Shown: positions 1 through 9,204 of the stretch, piece after piece
How positions within the stretch are numbered: the first letter of the stretch is position 1
How the letters are laid out: each line of letters begins with the position of its first letter
Assembly: GCA_017443845.1 (NCBI GenBank)
Contig: JAFSXX010000047.1
Coordinates: forward strand, 1-46,165
Direction of reading: 5' to 3'
Length of the DNA: 46,165 nucleotides
Source of the DNA: Bacteroidales bacterium
Lineage (GTDB): Bacteria; Bacteroidota; Bacteroidia; Bacteroidales; UBA932
Notes under the pieces: generated by a model
Databases searched by the model: none
What the model was told of the DNA's origin: nothing
Seen by the model: only the letters and a program-made list of their open reading frames with translations
Made by a program: the position numbers and the translations under genes

Positions 1-2
1 TT

Positions 3-101
3 ACAGACACAACGCCTCTTGAAGACCTCTTCAACAAATCTAACCTCAATATTGACAAAGAACTTGACGGGTTCTATGAACCCACGTTGTTTGATTTTTA
101 A
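3..101 (+). CDS. C-terminal end of an unidentified protein (partial at window edge)
   Basis: An open frame enters from the left edge and ends at TAA (99-101), giving 32 residues that finish LDGFYEPTLFDF. The codons are AT-rich, unlike the genes from 609 onward. I do not recognise the family. The neighbouring palindrome at 113-132 and the foreign base composition make a transposase tail one possibility, but no transposase motif is visible. The frame is inferred only from its being open and reading as plausible protein. Confidence 0.35.
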   Translation, partial: TDTTPLEDLFNKSNLNIDKELDGFYEPTLFDF

Positions 102-112
102 CTTTTAACTAC

Positions 113-132
113 GTCCACAACTTTTAGTGGAC
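113..132. repeat. Short palindrome, possible IS end or terminator
   Basis: GTCCAC (113-118) and GTGGAC (127-132) are perfect inverted repeats around the 8-nt spacer AACTTTTA. It lies 12 nt after the stop of the left-edge gene and just before the next ORF. It could be a weak terminator or the terminal repeat of an insertion sequence. No target-site duplication can be judged because the partner end is outside the window. Confidence 0.35.
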
Positions 133-136
133 AGCA

Positions 137-511
137 ATGAATTTGGAGATAAAGAATCATTCCGAAACAAGAAAAATTCGCTTACCTGGATTCAGGATAG
201 GATGGAGGGCAGAAATAGACAGTGAATTAGTAGCTTCGCGGTGGTTTTTTGTTATGTATAAGGACGGTCAAAGAGTTGATGATCTTCGTCATTATTTTAA
301 TAAATTGTACCCTATTCCAGATTTTATTATTGGACCCGAAGAAGTCAAAATCTGTATTTTCTCCGTGGATCTGGAACAATCATACCTTGTTTACTATGGG
401 GACTATAAGAGAATTGATAACATATCCGGAGATTATTCTCTTCAAGTTTGCTGTAGTGTTTCAAACAAGTATACAATTATCAGTAACGCAATAGAGTTCA
501 GTATTCCTTGA
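137..511 (+). CDS. Hypothetical protein, AT-rich orphan
   Basis: A 124-residue ORF starting MNLEIKNHSE and ending in TGA at 509-511. The product has no signal peptide or membrane segment. It is rich in aromatic and hydrophobic residues spaced like short beta strands (for example RWFFVMYKDG and YLVYYGDYKR), so a small all-beta domain is likely, but no family is recognised. The AT-rich codons contrast strongly with the G+C-rich genes that follow, which suggests recent acquisition. It stands alone, with no clear partner. An overlapping 81-residue frame (249-494) looks like a shadow. Confidence 0.55.
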   Translation: MNLEIKNHSETRKIRLPGFRIGWRAEIDSELVASRWFFVMYKDGQRVDDLRHYFNKLYPIPDFIIGPEEVKICIFSVDLEQSYLVYYGDYKRIDNISGDYSLQVCCSVSNKYTIISNAIEFSIP

Positions 512-568
512 CCGTATATCAGTGTGATCTTTCACATTATAAGACACGAAGAATAATCGTTTTTATGC

Positions 569-576
569 TATCTTTG
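569..576 (+). promoter_or_regulatory. Bacteroidota -7 box for the DUF4199/GT2 pair
   Basis: TATCTTTG matches the Bacteroidota primary sigma -7 consensus TAnnTTTG, 32 nt ahead of the ATG at 609. No convincing TTTG -33 box is seen. It also marks the change from AT-rich to normal sequence. Confidence 0.55.
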
Positions 577-608
577 CATCGTAAAAGAGTCTCACTAAGA
601 TATCTGAT

Positions 609-1178
609 ATGACCGAATCAAATAATATGGAATCCAGTGCCTGGACTTCCGCGGCCAAGGATGCCGTTTTCCTCTCACTTTTCACAATCGTTCCCCAGCT
701 TATCAGCACACTTCTCACCAAGGGCGGAACAGAAACCGGTGTCCTCCAGACCATAGTCGGATTCCTGATATGGGTCGTCAAGTTCGGCGGCTCCATCTGG
801 TTCCTCTACCGCTGCATGAAGCTCTGGGCGGCCGATAATGACGTCCCGGTATTCGGACAGGGAATGAAGATTTGCCTCTTCTCCTCAATCATCTGCGCCG
901 CATTCGCATACCTGATGTACGCGGTTCTCTTTCCGGGCATGGTAGAAACCGTATTCGCACAGGTTACCGAACAGCTTTCATCCACTCCCCTTCCGTCAGA
1001 GGCTGAGACCATGCTTCTCAGGATGGAGGACAACTTCGCGATGATTTCATTCGTATCGACTCTCATCTGGTGCATCATCTGCGGCTGGTTATTCAGCGGT
1101 ATTATCTCTAGTTCACTCAAACGGGCCTCCACCCCTTTCGACGGCGACAGCCAAACACAGGATGACGAACTTCTCTAA
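609..1178 (+). CDS. DUF4199 family inner-membrane protein
   Basis: A 189-residue polytopic protein with four hydrophobic segments: about residues 20-37, 46-67, 85-110 and 145-168. This matches the DUF4199 family of Bacteroidota, whose function is not established. The stretch between the third and fourth segments is polar and probably extracytoplasmic. Only 6 nt separate its stop from the GT2 gene at 1185, and DUF4199 genes often sit directly upstream of such a DPM1-like transferase in Bacteroidales. A shared role in lipid-linked sugar handling is therefore likely but inferred. The family call rests on length, topology and neighbourhood. Confidence 0.75.
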   Translation: MTESNNMESSAWTSAAKDAVFLSLFTIVPQLISTLLTKGGTETGVLQTIVGFLIWVVKFGGSIWFLYRCMKLWAADNDVPVFGQGMKICLFSSIICAAFAYLMYAVLFPGMVETVFAQVTEQLSSTPLPSEAETMLLRMEDNFAMISFVSTLIWCIICGWLFSGIISSSLKRASTPFDGDSQTQDDELL

Positions 1179-1184
1179 AAGACA

Positions 1185-2138
1185 ATGGAACTCTCAATAG
1201 TAATATCTCTCTACAACGAGGAAGAATCCCTCCGCGAGCTGATCGACTGGATCGCACGCGCGCTCGAGGGAAAAGTCTCCTCCTATGAAATAATAATGGT
1301 GGACGACGGCAGCACCGACGGCTCATGGAACCTGGTGAAGGAACTTTCAGAGTCCCACCCCGAAATCCGCGGCATCCGTTTCCGGCGCAACTACGGCAAG
1401 TCGGCAGCCCTTTACGAAGGCTTCGCAGCCGCAAAGGGCGAGATCGTCGTAACGATGGACGCCGACCTTCAGGATGACCCCGAGGAGATTCCCGAGATGA
1501 TGAGGATGATCCGCGAGGATGGCTACGACCTGGTCTCCGGATGGAAAAAGAAGCGTTACGACAACGTCATCACCAAGAATATCCCGTCCAAGATTTACAA
1601 CGCCACAGCCCGCAAAGTCACCGGCCTCAAGTTGCACGATATGAACTGCGGCCTCAAGGCCTACCGCAACGAGGTGGTCAAGAGCATCGAGGTTTACGGC
1701 GACATGCACCGCTTCATCCCCTACCTCGCAAAGACGGCGGGTTTCAGCCGCATCGGCGAGAAGGAGGTACAGCACCAGGCCCGCAAATATGGAAAGAGCA
1801 AATTCGGGATGGAGCGTTTCATCCACGGATTCCTCGACCTGATGTCGGTATGGTTCCTGCAGCGGTTCGGCAAGAAGCCGATGCACTTCTTCGGCGGAGC
1901 AGGTACGCTTATGTTCCTGATCGGTACAATCATAGCCATCTGGCTCATCATCGAAAAGCTGGTGCTTCAGGGGGCCGGCCGCCACTTCCGTCCTGTCACC
2001 TCACAACCTCTGTTCTACCTTGCGCTGGTGGCTGTAATCGTCGGCGTGGTGCTGTTCCTTGCGGGATTCCTCGCCGAACTGGTATCGCGCAGCAGCCAGG
2101 AACGCAACAGATATAATATAAAGGAGACTATCCGCTAG
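1185..2138 (+). CDS. GT2 glycosyltransferase with two C-terminal TM helices (polyprenyl-phosphate sugar synthase type)
   Basis: A 317-residue GT-A fold enzyme. VDDGSTDGS (about residues 40-48) is the nucleotide-sugar site, and MDADLQDDPEEIP (about 91-103) carries the metal-binding DxD. Two hydrophobic helices near residues 232-262 and 275-302 place it in the GtrB/DPM1-like group, which transfers a sugar from UDP- or GDP-sugar to undecaprenyl phosphate at the cytoplasmic membrane face. The donor sugar cannot be read from sequence. It is probably co-transcribed with the DUF4199 gene 6 nt upstream. Its TAG stop overlaps the convergent GT39 stop by four bases at a CTAG palindrome. A GT39 enzyme across that junction could use its lipid-linked product. 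Confidence 0.85.
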   Translation: MELSIVISLYNEEESLRELIDWIARALEGKVSSYEIIMVDDGSTDGSWNLVKELSESHPEIRGIRFRRNYGKSAALYEGFAAAKGEIVVTMDADLQDDPEEIPEMMRMIREDGYDLVSGWKKKRYDNVITKNIPSKIYNATARKVTGLKLHDMNCGLKAYRNEVVKSIEVYGDMHRFIPYLAKTAGFSRIGEKEVQHQARKYGKSKFGMERFIHGFLDLMSVWFLQRFGKKPMHFFGGAGTLMFLIGTIIAIWLIIEKLVLQGAGRHFRPVTSQPLFYLALVAVIVGVVLFLAGFLAELVSRSSQERNRYNIKETIR

Positions 2139-3706
2139 ATTCCTTCGCCGTAACGCTCCTTCAGGGCGGGCAAATCAAGTGAAAAGACCACCGATCCGTC
2201 GTCGTTGGACGATACCGTCGTGATGAGGTCCACCATATCCCCGAGCGCAGGAATCAGAAAGAGTTCGGTCGAACTGTATCCCAGCATATCCACCACAACG
2301 AATCCCACTTTCCTGTCGAGGAAGAAGCGGGCCATCTCTTTCGAATCCCCGGTATAAGGGTAATTGCAGCAGTAGAACGAAGGAGCGTAATAGTGGAATA
2401 GTTCCGGCTTGCGGCAGCAGATGGCCACGGGGCTCATGCTTCCCGGATCGGGATTGAGGGACTGGATCTTTTCGGCCATGCTGAAATAGTAGTTGTAAGC
2501 CTGAGGATAGCCGGAAGTGGCCATCCTGCGCAGATCCCTGATCTGAATGAAGGAGAATGCGACAGTGGCGAAAGCCAGCGGCAGCATCACCAGCCATGGG
2601 CTTACCCCCTTTACAAACCTCCCTGCAAGAGTCTTTAAGCCATACCAGAAGCCTGCTATTACAATCGGGATATAGGGCACGGCATAGCGGTAGTCGTTCC
2701 CGGAATGCCATACCATGAAGATGGCGAGATTTGCGGCGAGGAATGCCAGGAAAGCCCAGCGCAGGGACTTCATGTTCCAAAGGCCGTAAACCACGACGGC
2801 AAGGATGAGGAATCCAGCAAGGACTGCAAGGAAATTGGGGGAATCGTTCCAGGAGGCTATCGAATCGGGAAAAAGAATGCGGCGGAAGCCGTTCAGGGTG
2901 GTGTCGTACAGGTTGATCCACGCCTTATGGAAAAGGCTTTCCGTACCGCTTACCTGCTCGAGGTCGGGCCGCCAGGGATTGACTACCATCACGGTGTCCA
3001 GATAACGGGATACGATGCCCAGTGACCGGTTGCGGAGCGACCAGGGCACTATCAGCGCAATCTGGGCCGCTGCGCTTACGCCTGCGCGGAGCCATTCCCT
3101 GCGGAACAGGAAGAAGACTACGACAGCGCCCATCACAGAGAGGCCGAGACCCCGGAAATAGTAGGCCGCCACAGCTGAAAGGGTGGCAATCCAGAACCAC
3201 AGGCCGAACCGGCGTACACCTTTGCCCAGGTGCCAGAGGGCGAAGAAGGCAAGGAGGACGAAGAACATATATCCTGTCTCCGACATGACTATGGTTGCAA
3301 AGCGTATCAGGCGGGGCGAAAGGATGCAGAGAAGAGTGACAAAACCGGCGAAGAGGAAATCCTCCGTCAGGCCTTTGAAGAGCAGGAAGACCACTGCCAG
3401 GGAGAGGAGCAGCAGCACTCCGTTGAGTATCTTGAAGGCCAGAAGGGAATCGAGTCCCATGCGGACCATCAGCGAAAGCAGGAAAGGATAGCCCGGAGGG
3501 AACTGGCTCGCGGGGAGATATTCCCCTCCGTATCCCACATCGGAATAGCCGTGGCCCGAAGCAAGATTCCGGGCCAGTGATATGTAGGTGGCATTGTCGC
3601 CGTTAAGGTCCAGCTTGGTGTCGAAGCAATAGCAGTAAACCGCGATTGCGGCAACCGCCAGAATGACGGCAACTACCGTCCTGAGTATTCTGGAGAGGGG
3701 CTTCAT
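2135..3706 (-). CDS. Polytopic GT39/ArnT-like glycosyltransferase
   Basis: About 523 residues with many hydrophobic helices and the N-terminal luminal motif NGDNATYISLARNLASG, followed by QFPPGYPFLL. This is typical of PMT/ArnT-like GT-C enzymes, which take a sugar from a polyprenyl-phosphate donor. The ATG at 3706 is preferred over an upstream start at 3739. It overlaps the TGA of the preceding GT2 gene by one base (TGATG), a translational-coupling arrangement, and is followed directly by the first membrane segment. It is last in the operon secA-lpdA-GT2-GT39. The acceptor, whether lipid A, protein or another glycan, is unknown. Confidence 0.8.
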   Translation of the reverse strand: MKPLSRILRTVVAVILAVAAIAVYCYCFDTKLDLNGDNATYISLARNLASGHGYSDVGYGGEYLPASQFPPGYPFLLSLMVRMGLDSLLAFKILNGVLLLLSLAVVFLLFKGLTEDFLFAGFVTLLCILSPRLIRFATIVMSETGYMFFVLLAFFALWHLGKGVRRFGLWFWIATLSAVAAYYFRGLGLSVMGAVVVFFLFRREWLRAGVSAAAQIALIVPWSLRNRSLGIVSRYLDTVMVVNPWRPDLEQVSGTESLFHKAWINLYDTTLNGFRRILFPDSIASWNDSPNFLAVLAGFLILAVVVYGLWNMKSLRWAFLAFLAANLAIFMVWHSGNDYRYAVPYIPIVIAGFWYGLKTLAGRFVKGVSPWLVMLPLAFATVAFSFIQIRDLRRMATSGYPQAYNYYFSMAEKIQSLNPDPGSMSPVAICCRKPELFHYYAPSFYCCNYPYTGDSKEMARFFLDRKVGFVVVDMLGYSSTELFLIPALGDMVDLITTVSSNDDGSVVFSLDLPALKERYGEGI

Positions 3707-4443
3707 CAGGCAAGATAACCCGGTTTGACAAGGCCCCACTTTGCGAGACGGTACCTGACCGAGACCCCTAGGACTCCGAATCCGTAAACCGTGCTCCGCT
3801 TAAGGTTGATGGAGGAGGCCTCGCCGAAATACCGCGTGGGGCAGGTCACCTCGCCTATCTCATATCCCTTGTAGAATACCTGGGCCAGCATCTGGTTGTC
3901 GAATATAAAGTCTTCGGAGTCGGCGCTGTAGTTGATATTCTCGAGGACTTCTCGGGAGAAAGCCCGGTATCCGGTGTGATACTCGCTGAGTTTCTGGCCC
4001 ATGAGGATATTCTGGAAAAGGGTCAGAAGGCGGTTAGCCACATATTTTATGCGGGGCATACCGCCCTTGATGGCGCCCTTGCCCAAAATCCTGGAGCCCA
4101 GGACGACGGGATAGACGCCGTATGCTATGATGCTGCAGATAGCCGTGATAAGCTTGGGAGTGTACTGATAGTCCGGATGGACCATTACAACGATATCGGC
4201 CCCCAGCGAGAGGGCCGTATCGTAACAGGTCTTCTGGTTGCCGCCGTAGCCGCGGTTGCGGTCGTGGACGATGACGTGCGAGATGCCGAGGTTCTTGGCG
4301 AGCGCCGCGGTATTGTCGCTGCTGCAGTCATCCACGAGGACGATGTCATCGACTATGGGAGGGACCTCGTCGAGAGTTCTCTTCAAAGTCTTTTCCGCAT
4401 TGAAAGCGGGCATTACGACAACTATCTTCTTATCGTTTATCAT
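3706..4443 (-). CDS. GT2 glycosyltransferase, soluble DPM1-like
   Basis: A 245-residue GT-A enzyme with the N-terminal strand VVVMPAFNAEKTL, LVDDCSSDNT (about residues 36-45) and a VMVHPDYQYTP segment where the usual DxD reads HPDYQ. No C-terminal membrane helices are evident, unlike the GT2 at 1185. It probably makes a polyprenyl-phosphate sugar or decorates an envelope glycan, as a partner of the coupled GT39 gene downstream. It begins 14 nt after lpdA ends, so it belongs to the secA-lpdA transcript. The altered DxD is common in this subgroup and does not by itself mean inactivity. Confidence 0.8.
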   Translation of the reverse strand: MINDKKIVVVMPAFNAEKTLKRTLDEVPPIVDDIVLVDDCSSDNTAALAKNLGISHVIVHDRNRGYGGNQKTCYDTALSLGADIVVMVHPDYQYTPKLITAICSIIAYGVYPVVLGSRILGKGAIKGGMPRIKYVANRLLTLFQNILMGQKLSEYHTGYRAFSREVLENINYSADSEDFIFDNQMLAQVFYKGYEIGEVTCPTRYFGEASSINLKRSTVYGFGVLGVSVRYRLAKWGLVKPGYLA

Positions 4444-4456
4444 AGACGGAGGCTTT

Positions 4457-5845
4457 CTAAATGTGTATCGCTTCGCCGTGGAGCGCTGCGGCTGCCTCCA
4501 TTATCGCTTCGCTCATCGAAGGGTGAGGGAATACCGACTTCATGATGTCGGAGGCCTTCACACCGAGGTTGCGGGCCGTGACTATGCCGCCCACCATCTC
4601 GGAGACGTTGGCGCCGACCATATGCGCGCCGAGAAGTTCGTCGGTTTTTGCATCGGCGATGAGCTTGATGAAGCCATCCCTCTCCCCTGCCGCGGTAGCC
4701 TTACCGGAAGCCGTGAAGGGGAATTTGCCCACCTTGTATTCGATTCCCTTTTCCTTTGCGGCACGCTCGGTCATACCAACCGAAGCCACCTCGGGAGTGA
4801 CGTATGTGCAGGCGGGGATGTTGTCGTAGCGGATCGGCTTGGGATTCAGGCCGGCGATGGCCTCGACGCAGGCGATACCCTCGGCGGAAGCCACGTGCGC
4901 AAGCGCCGGTGTCGGGATGATGTCGCCGATGGCGTAGAGTCCCTCGACGTTGGTGCGGTAATTGGCGTCCACCACCACCTTGCCGCGGTTCATCTCCACT
5001 CCGAGCTCCTCCAGACCGATGAATTCGGTATTGGGACGCACTCCGACTGCGGAGAGAACGATGTCGGCCTCGATGGTCTCCATTCCCTTCTTGGTCTCCA
5101 CCTCAAGTTTGCAGAGAGGATCGGAGATATCGACGCTCTTGACCTGCGAGGAGGTCATTACCTTCATTCCCGCCTTGCGGAAGCTGCGGCTTATCTGTGC
5201 GGAGACATCGTCGTCCTCCAGGGGCAGGATCCTGTCCTGGAACTCGATGATGGTGACATCCACGCCTAGGCTGCGGTAGAAGAACGCGAACTCGCTGCCG
5301 ATGGCGCCGGAGCCGATGACCGCCATGCTCTCGGGCAGATACTGGGGCGTGAGGGCCTGGAAATAGGATATGATCTTGTTGCCGTCGATCGGTGCGAAGG
5401 GGAGCGACACGGGACGGGCGCCGGTTGCGAGGATGATGTGGTCGGCCTCGTATATGGTCTCGTTGTTGTCGTTGTCCTCGACGCTCACGCGCTTGCCGGG
5501 GAGCACCTTTCCGGAACCTTCGATCACGGTGATCTTGTTCTTCTTGAAGAGATATGCGATACCGGAATTCATAGTCGCGGAGACGTCGCGGCTGCGGTTG
5601 ACCATAAGGTCGAGGTCGGCCTCGACATCCTTGGCCCTGAAGCCGTAAGCGTCGGCGTGCTTTGCGTAGGTGAATGCCTGGGCGCTCTTGAGGAGGGCCT
5701 TTGTAGGGATGCAACCCCAGTTGAGGCAGATTCCGCCGAGTTCGTTGCGCTCGACAACTGCAGTATTGAAGCCCAGCTGGGCAGCCCTGATGGCAGCAAC
5801 ATATCCGCCCGGGCCTGAACCGATAACAATTACGTCGTATTTCAT
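4457..5845 (-). CDS. lpdA: Dihydrolipoyl dehydrogenase (E3)
   Basis: A 462-residue flavin disulfide reductase. The FAD dinucleotide fold is GSGPGGYVAAIRAAQLG at the N terminus. The redox-active disulfide is C40/C45 in GGICLNWGCIPTK. An NAD-binding GSGAIGSEFAFFYRSLG follows, and the C-terminal HPSMSE motif (H441, E446) supplies the acid-base pair. It reoxidises dihydrolipoamide of 2-oxoacid dehydrogenase or glycine-cleavage complexes, producing NADH. No E1, E2 or lipoyl-protein gene is adjacent, so the partner complex lies elsewhere. It begins 15 nt after secA and precedes two glycosyltransferases, an operon without obvious functional logic. Confidence 0.95.
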   Translation of the reverse strand: MKYDVIVIGSGPGGYVAAIRAAQLGFNTAVVERNELGGICLNWGCIPTKALLKSAQAFTYAKHADAYGFRAKDVEADLDLMVNRSRDVSATMNSGIAYLFKKNKITVIEGSGKVLPGKRVSVEDNDNNETIYEADHIILATGARPVSLPFAPIDGNKIISYFQALTPQYLPESMAVIGSGAIGSEFAFFYRSLGVDVTIIEFQDRILPLEDDDVSAQISRSFRKAGMKVMTSSQVKSVDISDPLCKLEVETKKGMETIEADIVLSAVGVRPNTEFIGLEELGVEMNRGKVVVDANYRTNVEGLYAIGDIIPTPALAHVASAEGIACVEAIAGLNPKPIRYDNIPACTYVTPEVASVGMTERAAKEKGIEYKVGKFPFTASGKATAAGERDGFIKLIADAKTDELLGAHMVGANVSEMVGGIVTARNLGVKASDIMKSVFPHPSMSEAIMEAAAALHGEAIHI

Positions 5846-5860
5846 AGTATTAAGTATTTT

Positions 5861-8800
5861 CTAAAGATCTCTTCCGTGGCAGTTTTTGTACTTCTTGCCG
5901 CTTCCGCAAGGGCAAGGGTCGTTGCGGCCCACCTTCTTCTCGACGTGGACCGGGGTATTGGACTTCTGCTCAGAGCTGTTGGTCAGCAAGTCGGGACGGC
6001 TGCTCTTCATACGGCTCAGGTCGGTGTGCTTCTCGCGGGCCTCGGTAGCCACTGTGTCGGGATCCTGTTCCTGACGCAGGAAGAGGATGGCGCGCATAAG
6101 GAACGCCACCACGTCGCGGTTGATATTCTCGAGCACGGTGATGAAGAGGTCGAAGCTCTCGGTCTTATAGACGAGGATCGGGTCTTTCTGCTCGTAAGCC
6201 GCATTCTGGACCGACTGTTTGAGGTCGTCCATATCGCGCAGATGGTCCTTCCAGTACTCGTCGATGACGCGGAGGGTGATGGTCTTCTCCACGGCGCGGA
6301 TAATCTCCTTTCCATGGCTCTCATAAGCCTTGCGCAGATCGACGAGGATGGTATAGACCTTCTTGCCGTCGGATACCGGGAGGGCGATATTCTGGTAGAA
6401 CATGCGCTTGGTGTCGTAAACGTGCTTTATGATCGGCCAGGAGAGGTCGATGAGGGTGTCGCTGCGCCTCTGGAGGGTATTCTGAAGGCTCTGCTGGAGC
6501 GATTCGGAGAGTTTTGCGGCATTCATCTTGCCGTACTCCTCCTCGCTGAAATCGGGAGTCACTGCCACGGCCCTCATAAGCTCGTCGCAGAAATCCTGAT
6601 AAGGGATATCCTTGTTCTGGGAGACGAAGGTCTCGCACCAGTCGGTGATCATATTGAGCACATCCACGTCGATGCGCTCTCCGGTGAGGGCGCTGCGGCG
6701 CTTGGTATAGACCACTTCCCTCTGGGAGTTCATCACGTCGTCGTAATCGACCAGGCGCTTACGGGTGCCGAAGTGGTTCTCCTCGACCTTCTTCTGCGCG
6801 CGTTCTATGGCCTTTGCGAGCATCGGGGCCTGAAGGGCGTCGCCCTCTTCCATTCCCATGCTGTCCACCACCTTGGAGATGCGCTCCGAACCGAAGAGAC
6901 GCATCAGGTCGTCCTCGAGGGAGACATAGAAGATGGAACTTCCCGGGTCACCCTGACGGCCGGCGCGGCCTCGCAGCTGACGGTCCACGCGGCGGCTGTC
7001 GTGCCGCTCGGTGCCGATGATGGCGAGTCCGCCCGCGGCGCGTACCGACTCGGTCAGTTTGATATCGGTACCACGGCCCGCCATGTTGGTAGCGATGGTC
7101 ACGGTACCGGGCTCACCTGCGTGCGCCACGACCTCCGCCTCTCGCGCATGCTGCTTTGCATTCAGAACCTGGTGGGGAATTCCGCGCATACGGAGCATCT
7201 TGCTGAGCAGCTCGGAGATTTCGACCGAAGTGGTACCGACCAGTACCGGGCGGCCCTCCTTCACCAGTTCGGAAATCTTGGCTATTACGGCGTTGTATTT
7301 ATCTTTCTTGGTCTTGTAAACGAGGTCGGGCTGGTCGTCGCGGATGACGGGACGGTTGGTCGGGATGACCACCACGTCGAGTTTGTAGATATCCCAGAAC
7401 TCCTTTGCCTCGGTTTCCGCCGTACCGGTCATACCTGAGAGCTTGTGGTACATACGGAAGTAGTTCTGCAGGGTGATGGTGGCGAAGGTCTGGGTCGCGG
7501 CCTCGACCTTCACATTCTCCTTGGCCTCGACAGCCTGGTGGAGTCCGTCGCTCCAGCGGCGTCCCTCCATTATACGGCCGGTGCCCTCGTCCACGATCTT
7601 GACCTTGCCGTCGATGATGACATAATCGACATCCTTCTCGAACATTGCGTATGCCTTCAGCAGCTGGTCCACGGTGTGCATTCGCTCCGCCTTGAGAGAG
7701 TAATTCGAATTGAGCTCGTCCTTCTTCTGCTGCTTCTCCTCGTCGGAGATATCCATATGCTCGATGGCGGCGGTCTCCTCTCCGAGTTTCGGCATCAGGA
7801 AGAAGTCGGGGTCTCCCACGGCGTTCGCGAGGATGTCGTTACCCTTGTCGGTAAGTTCCACGGTGCGCTGCTGCTCGTCGATGACGAAGAAGAGCTCGTT
7901 GGTGATGATGCGCTGCTCGATGTCGCGGTCGGAGAAGGCGGCGCGGATAATCTTGCTCTCGGCGTTCTGCAGGATCTGCTTGATGCCGGGTTCGCTCAGG
8001 TATTTGATCAGGGGGCCGTATTTTGGAAGTCCCTTGTGGGCGCGCAGGAGGGCGATTTCGCCTTTGTCGGTAATCTCGCCGGCCGCAATCTCGCGCTTGG
8101 CCTCGTTGAGGAACTGGTTGACCAGTTTGCGCTGCTCCTCATAGAGTTTTTGGACATAGGGACGGTACTGGACGAAGGTCTCGTCGCCGCTGTGCTGCAC
8201 AGGTCCGGATATGATCAGAGGGGTACGGGCATCGTCGATCAGCACGGAGTCAACCTCATCGACGATGGCGAACTGATGCTTGCGCTGCACGAGGTCGTCG
8301 GGGTTGATGGCCATGTTGTCGCGAAGGTAGTCGAAGCCGAATTCGTTGTTGGTTCCGAAGGTAATGTCGGAGAGATATGCCTTCTTGCGCCCCTCGGAGT
8401 TGGGCTCGTGCTTATCGATGCAATCGACGCTCAGGCCGTGGAACATATAGAGCGGACCCATCCACTCGCAGTCTCGCTTGGCCAGGTAGTCGTTGACGGT
8501 GACCACGTGGACTCCCTTTCCGGCCAGTGCGTTGAGGAATACCGGGAGGGTTGCCACGAGGGTCTTTCCCTCACCCGTGGCCATCTCGGCTATCTTGCCG
8601 GAGTGGAGGACGATACCGCCGATGAGCTGCACGTCATAGTGGATCATGTCCCAGGTGATCTGGTTGCCGCCGGCCATCCAGCTGTTTTTCCAGACGGCGG
8701 TGTCACCGTCCATCGAGACGAAGTCGCGGCTGGTGCTCAGGTCACGGTCGAAGTCGGTGGCCTTGACGCGTATGGTGCTGTTCTGGGTAAAACGGCGGGC

Positions 8801-9151
8801 CGTGGATTTCATTATGGCGAAAGCCTCGGGAAGTATCTCGTTGAGAACCTCCTCGATCTTGTCGTCGATCTTTTTGATGAGGGTATCCAGTTCGGTGGCG
8901 AGTTTCTCCTTGGCGGAGACCTCTATCTCGACATCCTCCAGTTTGGTCCGGATGTCGGCGACCTGGGCCTCCTCGGGCGCGATGTAGTCCGCTATCTTCT
9001 TGCGGAGTGCCGCCGATGCCGCGCGGAGCTCGTCGTCCGAAAGTTTGTCAATGCGCTCATACTGCGCAAGGCACGCCTTGAGAGTCGGCGTCAGCTGCCT
9101 GATATCCCGCTCATCCTTAGAGCCGAAAAGTTTCTTCAGGAAATTTGCCAT
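5861..9151 (-). CDS. secA: Preprotein translocase ATPase SecA
   Basis: A 1096-residue SecA motor that drives unfolded preproteins through SecYEG. Visible motifs are Walker A MATGEGKTLVA (about residues 189-199), the DEAD-like VDEVDSVLIDDARTP (about 296-310), MAGRGTDIKL, and RQLRGRAGRQGDPGSS in the second ATPase domain. The C-terminal zinc site CPCGSGKKYKNCH uses C1080, C1082, C1091 and H1092. It is longer than the roughly 900-residue proteobacterial form, with inserted helical stretches around residues 340-480, as is common in Bacteroidota. It heads the operon secA-lpdA-GT2-GT39. The ATG at 9151 is followed by the expected MANFLKKLFGSKDERD start. Confidence 0.97.
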   Translation of the reverse strand: MANFLKKLFGSKDERDIRQLTPTLKACLAQYERIDKLSDDELRAASAALRKKIADYIAPEEAQVADIRTKLEDVEIEVSAKEKLATELDTLIKKIDDKIEEVLNEILPEAFAIMKSTARRFTQNSTIRVKATDFDRDLSTSRDFVSMDGDTAVWKNSWMAGGNQITWDMIHYDVQLIGGIVLHSGKIAEMATGEGKTLVATLPVFLNALAGKGVHVVTVNDYLAKRDCEWMGPLYMFHGLSVDCIDKHEPNSEGRKKAYLSDITFGTNNEFGFDYLRDNMAINPDDLVQRKHQFAIVDEVDSVLIDDARTPLIISGPVQHSGDETFVQYRPYVQKLYEEQRKLVNQFLNEAKREIAAGEITDKGEIALLRAHKGLPKYGPLIKYLSEPGIKQILQNAESKIIRAAFSDRDIEQRIITNELFFVIDEQQRTVELTDKGNDILANAVGDPDFFLMPKLGEETAAIEHMDISDEEKQQKKDELNSNYSLKAERMHTVDQLLKAYAMFEKDVDYVIIDGKVKIVDEGTGRIMEGRRWSDGLHQAVEAKENVKVEAATQTFATITLQNYFRMYHKLSGMTGTAETEAKEFWDIYKLDVVVIPTNRPVIRDDQPDLVYKTKKDKYNAVIAKISELVKEGRPVLVGTTSVEISELLSKMLRMRGIPHQVLNAKQHAREAEVVAHAGEPGTVTIATNMAGRGTDIKLTESVRAAGGLAIIGTERHDSRRVDRQLRGRAGRQGDPGSSIFYVSLEDDLMRLFGSERISKVVDSMGMEEGDALQAPMLAKAIERAQKKVEENHFGTRKRLVDYDDVMNSQREVVYTKRRSALTGERIDVDVLNMITDWCETFVSQNKDIPYQDFCDELMRAVAVTPDFSEEEYGKMNAAKLSESLQQSLQNTLQRRSDTLIDLSWPIIKHVYDTKRMFYQNIALPVSDGKKVYTILVDLRKAYESHGKEIIRAVEKTITLRVIDEYWKDHLRDMDDLKQSVQNAAYEQKDPILVYKTESFDLFITVLENINRDVVAFLMRAILFLRQEQDPDTVATEAREKHTDLSRMKSSRPDLLTNSSEQKSNTPVHVEKKVGRNDPCPCGSGKKYKNCHGRDL

Positions 9152-9196
9152 TATATGCTTTTAACTTTTGTTTTTGTCAGATTAGCAATGAACTGG

Positions 9197-9204
9197 CAAA
9201 TATA
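9197..9204 (-). promoter_or_regulatory. -7 box of secA promoter
   Basis: Read on the minus strand this is TATATTTG, a full match to TAnnTTTG, 45 nt before the secA ATG. No good -33 TTTG lies at the usual spacing. The inverted repeat at 9258-9400 lies upstream of it. Confidence 0.55.
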
